Positions 21,137 to 34,864 of a DNA stretch of 64,000 nt are shown here, in pieces. The notes below the pieces were generated by a model. The model was not told the origin of the DNA and searched no databases. It worked only from the letters and a program-made list of their open reading frames with translations. The stretch lies in contig NZ_CP107976.1 of assembly GCF_036099295.1 (NCBI RefSeq), forward strand, positions 7,564,001 through 7,628,000, read 5' to 3'. Source of the stretch: Streptomyces sp. NBC_00358. Its GTDB lineage: Bacteria; Actinomycetota; Actinomycetes; Streptomycetales; Streptomycetaceae. Both the position numbers and the translations under genes were made by a program. How positions within the stretch are numbered: position 1 is the stretch's first letter; each line of letters opens with the position of its first letter.

Positions 21137-22114
21137 ATGCAGCGTCATCTCATCTCGGCCGCCGACCTCACCCGCGACGACGCCGTCCTGATCCTCGACA
21201 CCGCCGAGGAGATGGCCCGGGTCGCAGACCGGCCGATCAAGAAGCTGCCGACCCTGCGCGGCCGCACCGTGGTCAACCTCTTCTTCGAGGACTCGACCCG
21301 CACCCGGATCTCCTTCGAGGCCGCCGAGAAGCGCCTCTCCGCGGACGTCATCAACTTCACCGCCAAGGGGTCGAGCGTCTCCAAGGGCGAGTCACTCAAG
21401 GACACCGCCCAGACCCTGGAGGCCATGGGCGTCGACGCCGTCGTCATCCGGCACGGCGCCTCCGGAGCCCCCTACCGGCTCGCCACCTCCGACTGGATCG
21501 ACGCCGCCGTCATCAACGCGGGCGACGGCACCCACCAGCACCCCACGCAGGCCCTGCTCGACGCCTTCACCATGCGCCGCCGCCTCGTCGGCCGGGACGC
21601 CGGGATCGGCCAGGACCTGGCCGGCAAGCGCATCACGATCGTCGGCGACGTCCTGCACAGCCGCGTCGCCCGCTCCAACGTCGACCTGCTGCACACCCTC
21701 GGCGCCGACGTCACCCTCGTCGCGCCGCCCACCCTGGTGCCGGTCGGCGTGGAGAGCTGGCCCTGCGAGATCTCGTACGACCTCGACAGCACCCTCTCCA
21801 AGTCCGACGCCGTGATGATGCTGCGCGTGCAGCGCGAGCGGATGAACGCGGCGTTCTTCCCGACCGAGCGCGAGTACTCGCGTCGCTACGGGCTCGACGG
21901 CGAGCGCATGGCGAAAATGCCGGAGCACGCCATCGTGATGCACCCCGGCCCGATGGTCCGCGGCATGGAGATCACCGCCGAGGTCGCCGACTCCGAGCGC
22001 TGCACCGTCGTCGAGCAGGTCGCCAACGGTGTCTCCATCCGCATGGCCGTCCTGTACCTGCTCCTGGGCGGCAACGAACCCGCCGTCACCCACACCCGTA
22101 CCGAGGAGAAGTAA
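21137..22114 (+). CDS. pyrB: Aspartate carbamoyltransferase catalytic subunit
   Basis: Transfers carbamoyl from carbamoyl phosphate to aspartate, the committed step of UMP synthesis. The 325-residue protein shows the carbamoyl-phosphate motif [11 protein letters not shown], the [13 protein letters not shown] motif and the [11 protein letters not shown] motif of the catalytic chain. There is no pyrI-like regulatory gene; in actinobacteria the adjacent dihydroorotase may associate with it instead. pyrC starts 4 bp after its stop. Confidence 0.97.
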   Translation: MQRHLISAADLTRDDAVLILDTAEEMARVADRPIKKLPTLRGRTVVNLFFEDSTRTRISFEAAEKRLSADVINFTAKGSSVSKGESLKDTAQTLEAMGVDAVVIRHGASGAPYRLATSDWIDAAVINAGDGTHQHPTQALLDAFTMRRRLVGRDAGIGQDLAGKRITIVGDVLHSRVARSNVDLLHTLGADVTLVAPPTLVPVGVESWPCEISYDLDSTLSKSDAVMMLRVQRERMNAAFFPTEREYSRRYGLDGERMAKMPEHAIVMHPGPMVRGMEITAEVADSERCTVVEQVANGVSIRMAVLYLLLGGNEPAVTHTRTEEK

Positions 22115-22118
22115 GCAC

Positions 22119-23405
22119 ATGAGCAAGATCCTGATCCGTGGTGCGAGGGTGCTCGGCGGCGAGCCGCAGGACGTCCTGATCGACGGCGACACGATCGCCT
22201 CCGTCGGCACCGGGCTGTCCGCCGAGGGCGCCGAGGTCGTCGAGGCCGACGGCAAGGTCCTACTGCCGGGCCTCGTCGACCTGCACACCCATCTGCGCGA
22301 GCCCGGCCGCGAGGACTCCGAGACCGTGCTGACCGGCACGCGCGCGGCGGCGAGCGGCGGCTTCACGGCCGTGTTCGCCATGGCCAACACCTTCCCCGTC
22401 GCCGACACCGCCGGCGTGGTCGAGCAGGTCTACCGGCTCGGCCGGGAGCACGGCTACTGCGACGTGCAGCCGATCGGCGCCGTCACCGTCGGCCTGGAGG
22501 GCAAGAAGCTCGCCGAGCTGGGCGCCATGCACGAGTCCGCGGCCGGAGTCACGGTCTTCTCCGACGACGGCAAGTGCGTCGACGACGCGGTGATGATGCG
22601 CCGCGCGCTGGAGTACGTGAAGGCCTTCGGCGGCGTCGTCGCCCAGCACGCGCAGGAGCCCCGCCTCACCGAGGGCGCCCAGATGAACGAGGGCGTCGTC
22701 TCCGCGGAGCTCGGACTCGGCGGCTGGCCCGCGGTGGCCGAGGAGTCGATCATCGCCCGCGACGTCCTGCTCGCCGAGCACGTCGGCTCCCGCGTCCACA
22801 TCTGCCACCTGTCGACCGCGGGTTCCGTCGAGATCGTCCGCTGGGCCAAGTCCCGCGGCATCGATGTCACCGCCGAGGTCACCCCGCACCACCTGCTCCT
22901 GACCGACGAACTGGTCCGGTCGTACAACCCGGTCTACAAGGTCAACCCGCCGCTGCGCACCGAGCGGGACGTCCTGGCGCTGCGCGAGGCGCTGGCCGAC
23001 GGCACGATCGACATCGTCGCCACCGACCACGCGCCGCACCCGCACGAGGACAAGGACTGCGAGTGGGCCGCCGCCGCCATGGGCATGGTCGGCCTGGAGA
23101 CCGCGCTGTCCGTCGTCCAGCAGACGATGGTCGAGACCGGACTGCTCGACTGGGCCGGCGTCGCCGACCGCATGTCCGTCAAGCCCGCGCTGATCGGCGG
23201 GGCCACCGGCCATGGACGCCCCGTCTCGGAGGGTGAGCCCGCCAACCTCACGCTCGTCGACACGGCATACCGTGGGACCGTGGATCCCGCTGGCTTCGCC
23301 TCGCGCAGCCGCAACACCCCCTACGAGGGCCGTGAGCTGCCGGGCCGGGTCACCCACACCTGGCTGCGGGGCAAGGCCACCCTCGTCGACGGGAAGCTCG
23401 CGTGA
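22119..23405 (+). CDS. pyrC: Dihydroorotase
   Basis: Zinc enzyme that cyclises carbamoyl aspartate to dihydroorotate. The 428-residue class I enzyme has the metal-site [10 protein letters not shown] near residue 55, the central [16 protein letters not shown], the later histidines [10 protein letters not shown], and the catalytic aspartate in [11 protein letters not shown] placed the start at the ATG at 22119 because it gives the conserved [14 protein letters not shown] and follows pyrB by only a few bases. The next gene overlaps its stop as GTGA. Confidence 0.96.
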   Translation: MSKILIRGARVLGGEPQDVLIDGDTIASVGTGLSAEGAEVVEADGKVLLPGLVDLHTHLREPGREDSETVLTGTRAAASGGFTAVFAMANTFPVADTAGVVEQVYRLGREHGYCDVQPIGAVTVGLEGKKLAELGAMHESAAGVTVFSDDGKCVDDAVMMRRALEYVKAFGGVVAQHAQEPRLTEGAQMNEGVVSAELGLGGWPAVAEESIIARDVLLAEHVGSRVHICHLSTAGSVEIVRWAKSRGIDVTAEVTPHHLLLTDELVRSYNPVYKVNPPLRTERDVLALREALADGTIDIVATDHAPHPHEDKDCEWAAAAMGMVGLETALSVVQQTMVETGLLDWAGVADRMSVKPALIGGATGHGRPVSEGEPANLTLVDTAYRGTVDPAGFASRSRNTPYEGRELPGRVTHTWLRGKATLVDGKLA

Positions 23406-23971
23406 CACCTCTCATCTCCTTGGCCGCCGCCGGACAGAAGTCCGCGGAAGTGACCGACTGGTCCGCCCGGATCGGCTGGCTCGTCGGCCTCGCCCTCTTC
23501 GTCGCGCTCGTCTACTGGCTGATGCGCGAGGGCTGGAAGTGGCGTGGCACCCTCCAGGGCGACCTGCCCGAGCTTCCCACCGCGCCGGAAGACACCGGCC
23601 CGGCCAGACTGAGCATGAGCGGCCGCTACCACGGCTCCACCACCGCCGGACAGTGGCTCGACCGCATCGTGGCGCACGGCCTGGGCACCCGCAGCCGGGC
23701 CGAGCTCACCCTGACGGACGCCGGACTGGACGTCGTACGCCCCGGCGCGGACGACTTCTTCGTCCCGGCCTCGCAGTTGCGCGAGGCACGGCTCGACAAG
23801 GGCATCGCGGGCAAGGTCCTCACCGAGGGCGGGCTCCTCGTGGTCACCTGGGCGCACGGCGACAGGCTCCTCGACTCCGGATTCCGCTCGGACCGCGCGG
23901 CCGAGCACAACGAATGGGTCGACACCCTGAACGACATGATCAACAAGACGGAAACGGAAGGCGCACGATGA
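23402..23971 (+). CDS. Conserved membrane protein of the pyr operon (PH-like domain)
   Basis: A 189-residue protein with one membrane helix ([18 protein letters not shown], about residues 24-41). A soluble domain follows that reads like a bacterial PH-type barrel ([25 protein letters not shown], then [19 protein letters not shown]) and a C-terminal amphipathic helix. It lies between pyrC and carA with start and stop overlaps on both sides, so it is clearly part of the operon. I recall a gene of this type at the same place in other actinobacteria. No enzymatic motif; a membrane-anchoring or regulatory role for the pathway is only a guess. Confidence 0.8.
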   Translation: MTPLISLAAAGQKSAEVTDWSARIGWLVGLALFVALVYWLMREGWKWRGTLQGDLPELPTAPEDTGPARLSMSGRYHGSTTAGQWLDRIVAHGLGTRSRAELTLTDAGLDVVRPGADDFFVPASQLREARLDKGIAGKVLTEGGLLVVTWAHGDRLLDSGFRSDRAAEHNEWVDTLNDMINKTETEGAR

Positions 23972-25132
23972 CGACCTCCACTCAGGGGAACGCCTCGCAG
24001 AGGGAAAAGGCGCTTCCCGCCGTGCTCGTCCTGGAGGACGGCCGGGTCTTCCGCGGCCGCTCCTACGGGGCCGTGGGGGTGACCTTCGGCGAAGCCGTGT
24101 TCTCCACCGGGATGACCGGCTACCAGGAGACCCTGACGGACCCGTCGTACCACCGCCAGGTCGTCGTGATGACCGCCCCGCACGTGGGCAACACCGGCGT
24201 CAACGACGAGGACCCCGAGTCGGGGCGGATCTGGGTCGCCGGATACGTCGTCCGCGACCCCGCGCGCGTGCCCTCCAACTGGCGGTCGCGGCGCTCGCTG
24301 GACGAGGAACTGCGCAGCCAGGGCGTCGTCGGCATCAGCGGCATCGACACCCGCGCCCTCACCCGCCATCTGCGTGAGCGCGGAGCCATGCGCGTCGGCA
24401 TCTTCTCCGGCAACGCGCTGCCCGACGGGGGCACCATGCTCGCCGAGGTGCGCCAGGCGCCCGAGATGAAGGGCGCGAACCTCGCCGCGGAGGTCGCCAC
24501 CAAGGAGCCGTACGTCGTTCCCGCGATCGGCGAGAAGAGGTTCACCGTCGCCGCCGTGGACCTCGGCATCAAGGGCATGACCCCGCACCGGATGGCCGAA
24601 CGCGGCATCGAGGTGCACGTGCTGCCCGCGACGGCCACCGCCGAGGACATCTACGCCGTGAACCCGGACGGCGTGTTCTTCTCCAACGGCCCCGGCGACC
24701 CGGCGACCGCCGACGGTCCCGTCGCCGTCATGCGGGAGGTCCTCTCCCGCAAGACCCCGCTCTTCGGCATCTGCTTCGGCAACCAGATCCTCGGCCGGGC
24801 CCTCGGCTTCGGCACGTACAAGCTGAAGTACGGCCACCGCGGCATCAACCAGCCCGTGCAGGACCGTACGACCGGCAAGGTCGAGGTCACCGCGCACAAC
24901 CACGGCTTCGCCGTCGACGCCCCGCTCGACGAGGTCTCCCAGACGCCCTACGGCCGCGCCGAGGTCTCCCACGTCTGCCTCAACGACAACGTGGTGGAGG
25001 GCCTCCAGCTGCTCGACCAGCCGGCCTTCAGCGTCCAGTACCACCCGGAAGCGGCGGCAGGACCGCACGACGCGGCCTACCTGTTCGACCGCTTCACGTC
25101 TTTGATGGAAACAGTCCCGATGGAGGGCCAGC

Positions 25133-25140
<8 letters not shown>
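23968..25140 (+). CDS. carA: Carbamoyl-phosphate synthase small subunit (glutaminase)
   Basis: Class I glutamine amidotransferase subunit that feeds ammonia to CarB. The 390-residue protein has the CarA N-terminal domain ([14 protein letters not shown] onward) and the amidase domain with nucleophile Cys in [15 protein letters not shown], the HNHGFAV motif, and the His-Glu pair in [11 protein letters not shown]. The start ATG overlaps the preceding gene by 4 bp and carB starts within its last codons. Confidence 0.97.
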
Positions 25141-28441
<3,301 letters not shown>

Positions 28442-28449
28442 CGGCCCTG

Positions 28450-28478
28450 AGGGGGACACCGGAAAACGGTGTCCCCCT
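28450..28478 (+). terminator. Hairpin between carB and pyrD
   Basis: Perfect 12-bp stem: agggggacaccg (28450-28461) and cggtgtccccct (28467-28478), loop gaaaa. It lies 8 bp after carB and about 60 bp before pyrD. It may end most carB transcripts or act as an mRNA-stability or partial-attenuation element inside the operon. Confidence 0.75.
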
Positions 28479-28541
28479 CTTCATGCGGCCCCCTGCCCCT
28501 TCAAGAGGCGCCCCTCACCGGGCTCTTTCGAGGACATGATC

Positions 28542-29648
28542 ATGTACAAGCTCTTCTTCGACCTCGTCTTCAAGCGGATGGACCCGGAGCAGGCCCACCA
28601 CCTCGCCTTCCGCTGGATCCGCCTCGTCGCCCGCGTCCCCGTCCTGCGCACCTTCGTCGCCGCCGTGCTCGCGCCGCGCTACGAGGAACTGCGCACCGAG
28701 GCGCTCGGCCTGCGCATGCACGGGCCCTTCGGCCTCGCGGCGGGCTTCGACAAGAACGCCGTGGCCATCGACGGCATGTCGATGCTCGGCTTCGACCACA
28801 TCGAGATCGGCACGGTCACCGGGGAGCCCCAGCCCGGCAACCCCAAGAAGCGGCTGTTCCGCCTCGTGCCGGACCGCGCGCTGATCAACCGCATGGGATT
28901 CAACAACGAGGGCTCCGCGGCCGTCTCCGAGCGCCTGGCGGCCCGTACGCCCGTCTTCCGGACCGTCGTGGGCGTCAACATCGGCAAGACCAAGGCCGTC
29001 CCGGAGGAGGAGGCCGTCGGTGACTACGTGAAGTCGGCCGAACGCCTCGCCCGGCACGCCGACTACCTCGTCGTGAACGTGTCGTCCCCGAACACCCCCG
29101 GGCTGCGCAACCTCCAGGCCACCGAGGCGCTGCGCCCGCTGCTCGGCGCCGTCCGTGAGGCAGCCGACCGCGCGGTCACCGGCCGGCGCGTCCCGCTGCT
29201 GGTCAAGATCGCGCCCGACCTCGCCGACGAGGACATCGACGCGGTCGCCGACCTCGCCGTCGAACTCGGCCTCGACGGGATCATCGCCACGAACACGACC
29301 ATCGCGCGCGAGGGGCTCGGTCTGACGTCCGACCCCTCGGTGGTGAAGGAGACCGGGGGCCTGTCCGGAGCGCCGCTCAAGTCACGCTCCCTGGAGGTGC
29401 TGCGCCGCCTCTACGCGCGCGTGGGCGACCGCGTCACCCTGGTGGGCGTCGGCGGCATCGAGAACGCCGAGGACGCCTGGCAGCGCATCCTGGCCGGCGC
29501 CACGCTGGTGCAGGGCTACAGCGCCTTCGTCTACGAGGGCCCCTTCTGGGGCCGCGCCATCCACAAGGGGCTCGCCTCCCGCCTGCGGACGAGCCCGTAC
29601 GCCACCCTCGCCGACGCGGTCGGCGCCGACGTGAGGAAGCCCGTATGA
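28542..29648 (+). CDS. pyrD: Dihydroorotate dehydrogenase (quinone), class 2
   Basis: FMN enzyme at the membrane that oxidises dihydroorotate with quinone. The 368-residue length and N-terminal extension (MYKLFFDLVFKRMDPEQ, two amphipathic helices) mark class 2. Motifs: GLAAGFDKNAVAIDG, GTVTGEPQPGNPKKRLFR, RMGFNNEG, NVSSPNTPGLRNLQ with the class 2 serine, and VGVGGIENAEDAW. There are two ATGs six bases apart; the second (28542) has GAGG at a better distance and gives the usual MYKLFF start. It follows the carB hairpin and overlaps pyrF. Confidence 0.95.
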   Translation: MYKLFFDLVFKRMDPEQAHHLAFRWIRLVARVPVLRTFVAAVLAPRYEELRTEALGLRMHGPFGLAAGFDKNAVAIDGMSMLGFDHIEIGTVTGEPQPGNPKKRLFRLVPDRALINRMGFNNEGSAAVSERLAARTPVFRTVVGVNIGKTKAVPEEEAVGDYVKSAERLARHADYLVVNVSSPNTPGLRNLQATEALRPLLGAVREAADRAVTGRRVPLLVKIAPDLADEDIDAVADLAVELGLDGIIATNTTIAREGLGLTSDPSVVKETGGLSGAPLKSRSLEVLRRLYARVGDRVTLVGVGGIENAEDAWQRILAGATLVQGYSAFVYEGPFWGRAIHKGLASRLRTSPYATLADAVGADVRKPV

Positions 29649-30487
29649 GACTGGAACCCTTCGGCGCGCGCCTTCGCCGCGCCATGGACGAGCGCGGTCC
29701 CCTGTGCGTGGGCATCGACCCGCACGCCTCCCTGCTCGCCGACTGGGGGCTCGGCGACGACATCGCGGGTCTGGAGCGCTTCAGCCGCACGGTCGTGGAG
29801 GCGCTGGCCGAGCGGGTCGCCGTCCTGAAGCCGCAGAGCGCGTTCTTCGAGCGGTTCGGGTCGCGCGGGATCGCCGTCCTGGAGAAGTCGGTCGAACAGG
29901 CGCGTGCGGCCGGGGCGCTGGTCGTGATGGACGCCAAGCGCGGCGACATCGGCTCGACCATGGCCGCGTACGCCGAGACCTTCCTGCGCAAGGACGCGCC
30001 GCTGTTCTCGGACGCGCTGACCGTCTCGCCGTACCTGGGCTACGGCTCGCTGAAGCCGGCGGTGGAACTGGCGCGCGAGAGCGGTGCGGGTCTCTTCGTC
30101 CTCGCGCTCACCTCGAACCCGGAGGGCGGCGAGGTGCAGCACGCCGTCCGGGCGGACGGACGCACCGTCGGAGCGACGATGCTCGGGCACCTCGCCGCCG
30201 AGAACGCGGACGAGCGGCCGCTCGGTTCCTTCGGAGCGGTCGTCGGCGCCACGCTGGGCGATCTCTCCTCGTACGACCTGGACATCAACGGCCCGCTCCT
30301 GGCGCCCGGCATCGGTGCCCAGGGAGCGACGGCGGCCGATCTGGCGGGTGTCTTCGGATCCGCCGTGCGCAATGTCGTCCCGAACGTGAGCCGGGGTGTT
30401 CTGCGTCACGGTCCCGACGTGATGGCCCTGCGCGAGTCCGCGGAGGGGTTCGCGGAGGAGATCAGGGCGGCCGTGGCGGCCGCCTGA
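29645..30487 (+). CDS. pyrF: Orotidine 5'-phosphate decarboxylase (type 2)
   Basis: Last step of UMP synthesis. The 280-residue protein is the longer actinobacterial type: catalytic charge network DAKRGDIGST, an early CVGIDPHASLL, then PYLGYGSLKPAVE and the phosphate-binding APGIGAQGATAADLAGVFG. The ATG overlaps the pyrD stop (ATGA). It ends the pyr operon; 311 bp of noncoding DNA follow. Confidence 0.95.
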   Translation: MRLEPFGARLRRAMDERGPLCVGIDPHASLLADWGLGDDIAGLERFSRTVVEALAERVAVLKPQSAFFERFGSRGIAVLEKSVEQARAAGALVVMDAKRGDIGSTMAAYAETFLRKDAPLFSDALTVSPYLGYGSLKPAVELARESGAGLFVLALTSNPEGGEVQHAVRADGRTVGATMLGHLAAENADERPLGSFGAVVGATLGDLSSYDLDINGPLLAPGIGAQGATAADLAGVFGSAVRNVVPNVSRGVLRHGPDVMALRESAEGFAEEIRAAVAAA

Positions 30488-30798
30488 GTCCTCCGACAGC
30501 CGTTCGACAGTCCTCCCACGAGTGTCCCGCGGGTGCCCCGAGTCTGAATACATTCTCAAATCCGGGGAGTTATGTCGGAAATGTCGGGCCCCAGGGAGGC
30601 TGACCAGGACTTTTCCTCTGTTCTCGCTGACTCCGGCGCACTTGCCCGCTAGTCTCCGTCGAGTGGGGCACCTCCCGCGGCCTCAAGGGGGCTGTGGGAG
30701 GGATCGGGCAAGCGTGTTGCTCGTAGCTCCCAGGTGTGGGGCGACTAGGTTCCTCACCGGTCCGTATCCGACAGTTCGACATCCGAGGTGACGTAGGC
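30488..30798 (+). other. Intergenic region before sIHF
   Basis: No gene is supported. It is less GC-rich than its surroundings in places (gaatacattctcaaatccgg near 30546) and probably holds the promoter or promoters of the sIHF gene. I see possible half-boxes (TTGCTC near 30717, TAGGTT at 30746) but the spacing between them is not normal, so I do not assign a promoter. Confidence 0.4.
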
Positions 30799-31122
30799 GT
30801 GGCTCTTCCGCCCCTTACCCCTGAACAGCGCGCAGCCGCGCTCGAAAAGGCCGCCGCGGCTCGCCGGGAGCGGGCCGAGGTCAAGAATCGACTCAAGCAC
30901 TCCGGCGCGTCCCTTCACGAGGTCATCAAGCAGGGCCAGGAGAACGACGTCGTCGGCAAGATGAAGGTCTCCGCTCTCCTGGAGTCCCTGCCGGGCGTGG
31001 GCAAGGTCCGCGCCAAGCAGATCATGGAGCGACTCGGGATCTCCGAGAGCCGTCGTGTTCGCGGTCTCGGCTCGAACCAGATCGCCTCTTTGGAGCGCGA
31101 GTTCGGCGGTTCCGGCGCCTGA
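30799..31122 (+). CDS. sihF: Streptomycete integration host factor sIHF (mIHF family)
   Basis: Small nucleoid-associated protein that bends DNA and affects supercoiling, development and antibiotic production; it is unrelated to proteobacterial IHF. The 107-residue protein begins [18 protein letters not shown] with a long N-terminal helix, then a helix-two-turn-helix domain ([20 protein letters not shown], about 60-80) and a basic C-terminal part [14 protein letters not shown]. The GTG at 30799 is chosen because it gives the conserved 107-residue form. gmk follows 37 bp downstream, the usual neighbour. Confidence 0.96.
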   Translation: MALPPLTPEQRAAALEKAAAARRERAEVKNRLKHSGASLHEVIKQGQENDVVGKMKVSALLESLPGVGKVRAKQIMERLGISESRRVRGLGSNQIASLEREFGGSGA

Positions 31123-31159
31123 GTCCTGGACACCCCGGGATTGCTGGAATAATCGCTGT

Positions 31160-31753
31160 ATGGCTGCAACATTCCGGGGGACGACCCCCGTGCCCCCGGA
31201 CGTACGTCCGCGGCTGACCGTGCTCTCCGGCCCCTCAGGGGTCGGCAAGAGCACGGTCGTCGCTCATATGCGCAAGGAACACCCCGAGGTCTGGCTCTCG
31301 GTGTCGGCGACGACCCGCAAGCCCCGCCCCGGTGAGAAGCACGGAGTCCACTACTTCTTCGTCACAGACGATGAGATGGACAAGCTGATCGCCAACGGCG
31401 AGCTCCTGGAGTGGGCCGAATTCGCCGGCAATCGCTACGGGACCCCGCGTGCGGCCGTCCTGGAGCACCTGGAGTCGGGAGCGCCGCTCCTCCTGGAGAT
31501 CGACCTCCAGGGTGCCCGGCAGGTCCGCGAGTCCATGGAGGACGCGCTGCTGGTGTTCCTGGCCCCGCCCTCCTGGGAGGAATTGGTCCGCAGGCTCACC
31601 GGACGAGGCACCGAAGCGCCCGCGGTGATCGAGCGCCGCCTGGAGGCGGCCAAGATCGAACTGGCGGCCGAGCCGGAGTTCGATGTCACCCTGGTCAACA
31701 CCTCCGTCGAGGACGTGGCGCGTGAGCTGCTAGCCTTGGTGGAAGTTGTTTGA
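31160..31753 (+). CDS. gmk: Guanylate kinase
   Basis: Phosphorylates GMP to GDP. The 197-residue enzyme has Walker [10 protein letters not shown], the GMP-binding [13 protein letters not shown] and [11 protein letters not shown], then YGTPRAAV and [13 protein letters not shown]. The ATG at 31160 follows the sIHF gene and gives the expected length. rpoZ begins 37 bp after, an order (sIHF-gmk-rpoZ-coaBC-metK) shared across actinobacteria. Confidence 0.96.
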   Translation: MAATFRGTTPVPPDVRPRLTVLSGPSGVGKSTVVAHMRKEHPEVWLSVSATTRKPRPGEKHGVHYFFVTDDEMDKLIANGELLEWAEFAGNRYGTPRAAVLEHLESGAPLLLEIDLQGARQVRESMEDALLVFLAPPSWEELVRRLTGRGTEAPAVIERRLEAAKIELAAEPEFDVTLVNTSVEDVARELLALVEVV

Positions 31754-31790
31754 TCTTTCAGGTCAATTTCCACCTTTCGGAAGGCAGAGC

Positions 31791-32063
31791 GTGTCCTCTT
31801 CCATCACTGCTCCCGAGGGCATCATCAACCCTCCGATCGACGAGCTTCTCGAGGCCACCGACTCGAAGTACAGCCTGGTGATCTACGCGGCCAAGCGTGC
31901 CCGCCAGATCAACGCGTACTACTCGCAGCTCGGCGAGGGCCTCCTCGAGTACGTCGGTCCGCTCGTCGACACCCACGTCCACGAGAAGCCGCTGTCGATC
32001 GCCCTGCGCGAGATCAACGCGGGTCTGCTGACCTCCGAGGCCGTCGAAGGCCCCGCCCAGTAG
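31791..32063 (+). CDS. rpoZ: RNA polymerase omega subunit
   Basis: Assists folding and assembly of the beta-prime subunit. The 90-residue protein has the omega core [21 protein letters not shown] and the C-terminal [17 protein letters not shown]. The GTG at 31791, preceded by GGAAGG, gives the 90-residue length known in S. coelicolor; an upstream in-frame ATG within gmk is not preferred. A hairpin follows it. Confidence 0.95.
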   Translation: MSSSITAPEGIINPPIDELLEATDSKYSLVIYAAKRARQINAYYSQLGEGLLEYVGPLVDTHVHEKPLSIALREINAGLLTSEAVEGPAQ

Positions 32064-32081
32064 TCGTTCATTTGCTCATCC

Positions 32082-32110
32082 CAGGCCCGGCGGCGCGACT
32101 GCCGGGCCTG
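32082..32110 (+). terminator. Hairpin after rpoZ
   Basis: Arms caggcccggc (32082-32091) and gccgggcctg (32101-32110), perfect 10 bp with a 9-nt loop, 18 bp after the rpoZ stop and 43 bp before coaBC. Confidence 0.65.
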
Positions 32111-32153
32111 TGGTGTGTCATGGAGTCGTACGTTTCCGAGCCGGGGAGAGACG

Positions 32154-33356
32154 GTGGACAAGCCGAAGGTCGTTCTGGGGGTCAGCGGTGGCATCGCCGC
32201 GTACAAGGCCTGTGAGCTGCTGCGACGACTGACGGAGTCGGGCCACGACGTGCGCGTCGTGCCCACCGCGTCCGCGCTGCACTTCGTCGGCGCCGCCACC
32301 TGGTCCGCGCTCTCGGGCCATCCCGTCTCCACCGAGGTCTGGTCGGACGTCCACGAGGTCCCGCACGTCCGCATCGGGCAGCACGCCGATCTGGTGGTGG
32401 TCGCCCCGGCGACGGCCGACATGCTGGCCAAGGCCGCCCACGGACTGGCCGACGACCTCCTCACCAACACCCTGCTCACCGCCCGCTGCCCGGTCGTCTT
32501 CGCGCCCGCCATGCACACCGAGATGTGGGAGCACCCGGCGACGCAGGAGAACGTGGCCACCCTTCGGCGGCGCGGTGCCGTGGTGATCGAGCCCGCCGTG
32601 GGGCGGCTGACCGGCGTGGACACCGGCAAGGGGCGGCTGCCCGACCCGGGGGAGATCTTCGAGGTCTGCCGCCGCGTGCTCGCCCGTGGGGTCGCCGAAC
32701 CGGATCTCGCCGGCCGCCATGTCGTCGTCAGCGCGGGCGGCACCCGCGAGCCCCTGGACCCCGTCCGCTTCCTCGGCAACCGCTCCTCCGGCAAGCAGGG
32801 GTACGCCCTCGCCCGTACCGCCGCCGCCCGCGGCGCCCGGGTCACGCTGATCGCGGCGAACACGGGCCTCGCGGACCCGGCCGGGGTCGACGTGGTCCAG
32901 GTCGGAACCGCCGTGCAGATGCGTGAGGCGGTGCTGAAGGCGGCCCCGGACGCCGACGTGGTGGTGATGGCCGCCGCGGTGGCGGACTTCCGCCCGGAGG
33001 TCTACGCCGCCGGAAAGATCAAGAAGAAGGACGGTCAGGAGCCCGAGCCGATCGTCCTCGTCCGCAATCCGGACATCCTCGCCGAGATCGCCAAGGACCG
33101 GGGTCGCCCCGGCCAGATCGTCGTGGGATTCGCCGCCGAGACCGACGACGTCCTCGCCAACGGACGGACGAAACTGGAACGCAAGGGCTGCGATCTCCTC
33201 GTGGTGAACGAGGTGGGGGAGCGCAAGACCTTCGGTTCCGAGGAGAACGAGGCGGTGGTGCTCGGGGCCGACGGCAGTGAGACCCCGGTGCCCCACGGAC
33301 CCAAGGAAGCACTGGCCGAGACGGTGTGGGACCTCGTGACACACCGACTGGTATGA
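32154..33356 (+). CDS. coaBC: Bifunctional phosphopantothenoylcysteine decarboxylase/synthetase CoaBC
   Basis: Two consecutive steps of coenzyme A synthesis. The 400-residue fusion has an N-terminal FMN decarboxylase domain (VVLGVSGGIAAYKACELLRRL, VVVAPATADMLAK, and PAMHTEMW; many homologues have PAMN) and a C-terminal synthetase domain (VVSAGGTREPLDPVRFLGN, AAAVADFRPE, the AGKIKKKDG motif and VRNPDIL). The GTG at 32154 has GGGGAGAG upstream. It lies in the standard actinobacterial order between rpoZ and metK. Confidence 0.96.
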   Translation: MDKPKVVLGVSGGIAAYKACELLRRLTESGHDVRVVPTASALHFVGAATWSALSGHPVSTEVWSDVHEVPHVRIGQHADLVVVAPATADMLAKAAHGLADDLLTNTLLTARCPVVFAPAMHTEMWEHPATQENVATLRRRGAVVIEPAVGRLTGVDTGKGRLPDPGEIFEVCRRVLARGVAEPDLAGRHVVVSAGGTREPLDPVRFLGNRSSGKQGYALARTAAARGARVTLIAANTGLADPAGVDVVQVGTAVQMREAVLKAAPDADVVVMAAAVADFRPEVYAAGKIKKKDGQEPEPIVLVRNPDILAEIAKDRGRPGQIVVGFAAETDDVLANGRTKLERKGCDLLVVNEVGERKTFGSEENEAVVLGADGSETPVPHGPKEALAETVWDLVTHRLV

Positions 33357-33594
33357 AGGCTCACCCATCCCTCCTGTCACCACAAAGCCAGCAAAAACGG
33401 GCGTGGCGAGTCTGGCGGAGAGTGATGGAGATGGCGCAGAATGCCCGTGCCGCAGGTCACAGGGGTTTCGAGAGGCGAGACAGGGGTCCCGCGGCTGAGT
33501 GCGACCGATAAACTGTTCTCGGACGACGCCGGGCGCAGCCCCCGTCCCGTCCACCAATGATCAGCCAGCAGCCGCTGCAACCACAGGGAGCGTT

Positions 33595-34803
33595 GTGTCC
33601 CGTCGCCTGTTCACCTCGGAGTCCGTGACCGAGGGCCACCCCGACAAGATCGCTGACCAGATCAGCGACACCATTCTCGATGCGCTCCTGCGCGAGGACC
33701 CCACATCCCGGGTCGCCGTGGAGACGCTCATCACGACCGGCCTGGTGCACGTGGCCGGAGAGGTCACGACCAAGGCGTACGCGCCGATCGCCCAGCTCGT
33801 TCGCGACAAGATCCTCGAGATCGGCTACGACTCGTCGAAGAAGGGCTTCGACGGAGCGTCCTGTGGCGTGTCGGTGTCGATCGGCTCCCAGTCCCCGGAC
33901 ATCGCGCAGGGTGTCGACACGGCGTACGAGTCCCGTGTCGAGGGTGACGAGGACGAGCTGGACAAGCAGGGCGCGGGCGACCAGGGCCTGATGTTCGGGT
34001 ACGCGACGGACGAGACCCCGAACCTGATGCCGCTCCCGATCCACCTCGCGCACAAGCTCTCGCGCCGGCTGTCCGACGTCCGCAAGAACGGGACCATCCC
34101 GTACCTGCGTCCCGACGGCAAGACCCAGGTCACCATCGAGTACGACGGCGACAAGGCGGTCCGTCTGGACACCGTCGTCGTCTCCTCGCAGCACGCCTCG
34201 GACATCGACCTGGACTCGCTGCTCGCTCCCGACATCCGCGAGTTCGTGGTGGAGCCGGAGCTGAAGGCCCTCCTCGAAGACGGCATCAAGCTGGAGACCG
34301 AGGGCTACCGCCTGCTGGTGAACCCGACCGGCCGCTTCGAGATCGGCGGCCCGATGGGCGACGCCGGCCTCACCGGCCGCAAGATCATCATCGACACGTA
34401 CGGCGGCATGGCCCGCCACGGCGGCGGCGCCTTCTCCGGCAAGGACCCGTCCAAGGTCGACCGCTCCGCCGCGTACGCCATGCGCTGGGTCGCGAAGAAC
34501 GTCGTCGCCGCGGGCCTCGCCTCGCGCTGCGAGGTCCAGGTCGCCTACGCCATCGGCAAGGCCGAGCCGGTCGGTCTGTTCGTCGAGACCTTCGGCACCG
34601 CCAAGGTCGACGCCGAGAAGATCGAGACCGCCATCACGGACGTCTTCGACCTCCGTCCGGCGGCCATCATCCGCGACCTCGACCTGCTCCGCCCGATCTA
34701 CGCGCAGACCGCCGCGTACGGTCACTTCGGCCGCGAGCTGCCCGACTTCACGTGGGAGCGCACGGACCGGGTGGAAGCGCTGCGCAAGGCCGTGGGCCTG
34801 TAG
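33595..34803 (+). CDS. metK: S-adenosylmethionine synthetase
   Basis: Makes SAM from methionine and ATP. The 402-residue protein has the N-terminal [12 protein letters not shown], the [12 protein letters not shown] signature, and the phosphate-loop [19 protein letters not shown]. The GTG at 33595, just after CAGGGAG, gives the known 402-residue streptomycete form. The 238-bp gap upstream contains no SAM riboswitch that I recognise. A strong terminator follows. Confidence 0.97.
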   Translation: MSRRLFTSESVTEGHPDKIADQISDTILDALLREDPTSRVAVETLITTGLVHVAGEVTTKAYAPIAQLVRDKILEIGYDSSKKGFDGASCGVSVSIGSQSPDIAQGVDTAYESRVEGDEDELDKQGAGDQGLMFGYATDETPNLMPLPIHLAHKLSRRLSDVRKNGTIPYLRPDGKTQVTIEYDGDKAVRLDTVVVSSQHASDIDLDSLLAPDIREFVVEPELKALLEDGIKLETEGYRLLVNPTGRFEIGGPMGDAGLTGRKIIIDTYGGMARHGGGAFSGKDPSKVDRSAAYAMRWVAKNVVAAGLASRCEVQVAYAIGKAEPVGLFVETFGTAKVDAEKIETAITDVFDLRPAAIIRDLDLLRPIYAQTAAYGHFGRELPDFTWERTDRVEALRKAVGL

Positions 34804-34822
34804 TCCCGAAGGCTTCGTCAGA

Positions 34823-34864
34823 GCCGTGAGGCCCGGTACCCCTCGGGGTGCCGGGCCTCACGGC
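34823..34864 (+). terminator. Terminator after metK
   Basis: Stem of about 18 bp with a short tcgg-type loop: gccgtgaggcccggtacc at 34823-34840 pairs with a matching arm ending at 34864 with one G-U pair. It starts 20 bp after the metK stop. Confidence 0.85.

Noticed and set aside
30711-30755. Promoter for sIHF (TTGCTC and TAGGTT)
   Set aside because: The spacer between the two boxes is 23 bp, too long for a normal sigma-70 type promoter.
33357-33594. Possible SAM riboswitch upstream of metK
   Set aside because: I looked for SAM-type core motifs in the 238-bp leader and could not recognise any; Streptomyces metK is not known to me to be riboswitch-controlled.
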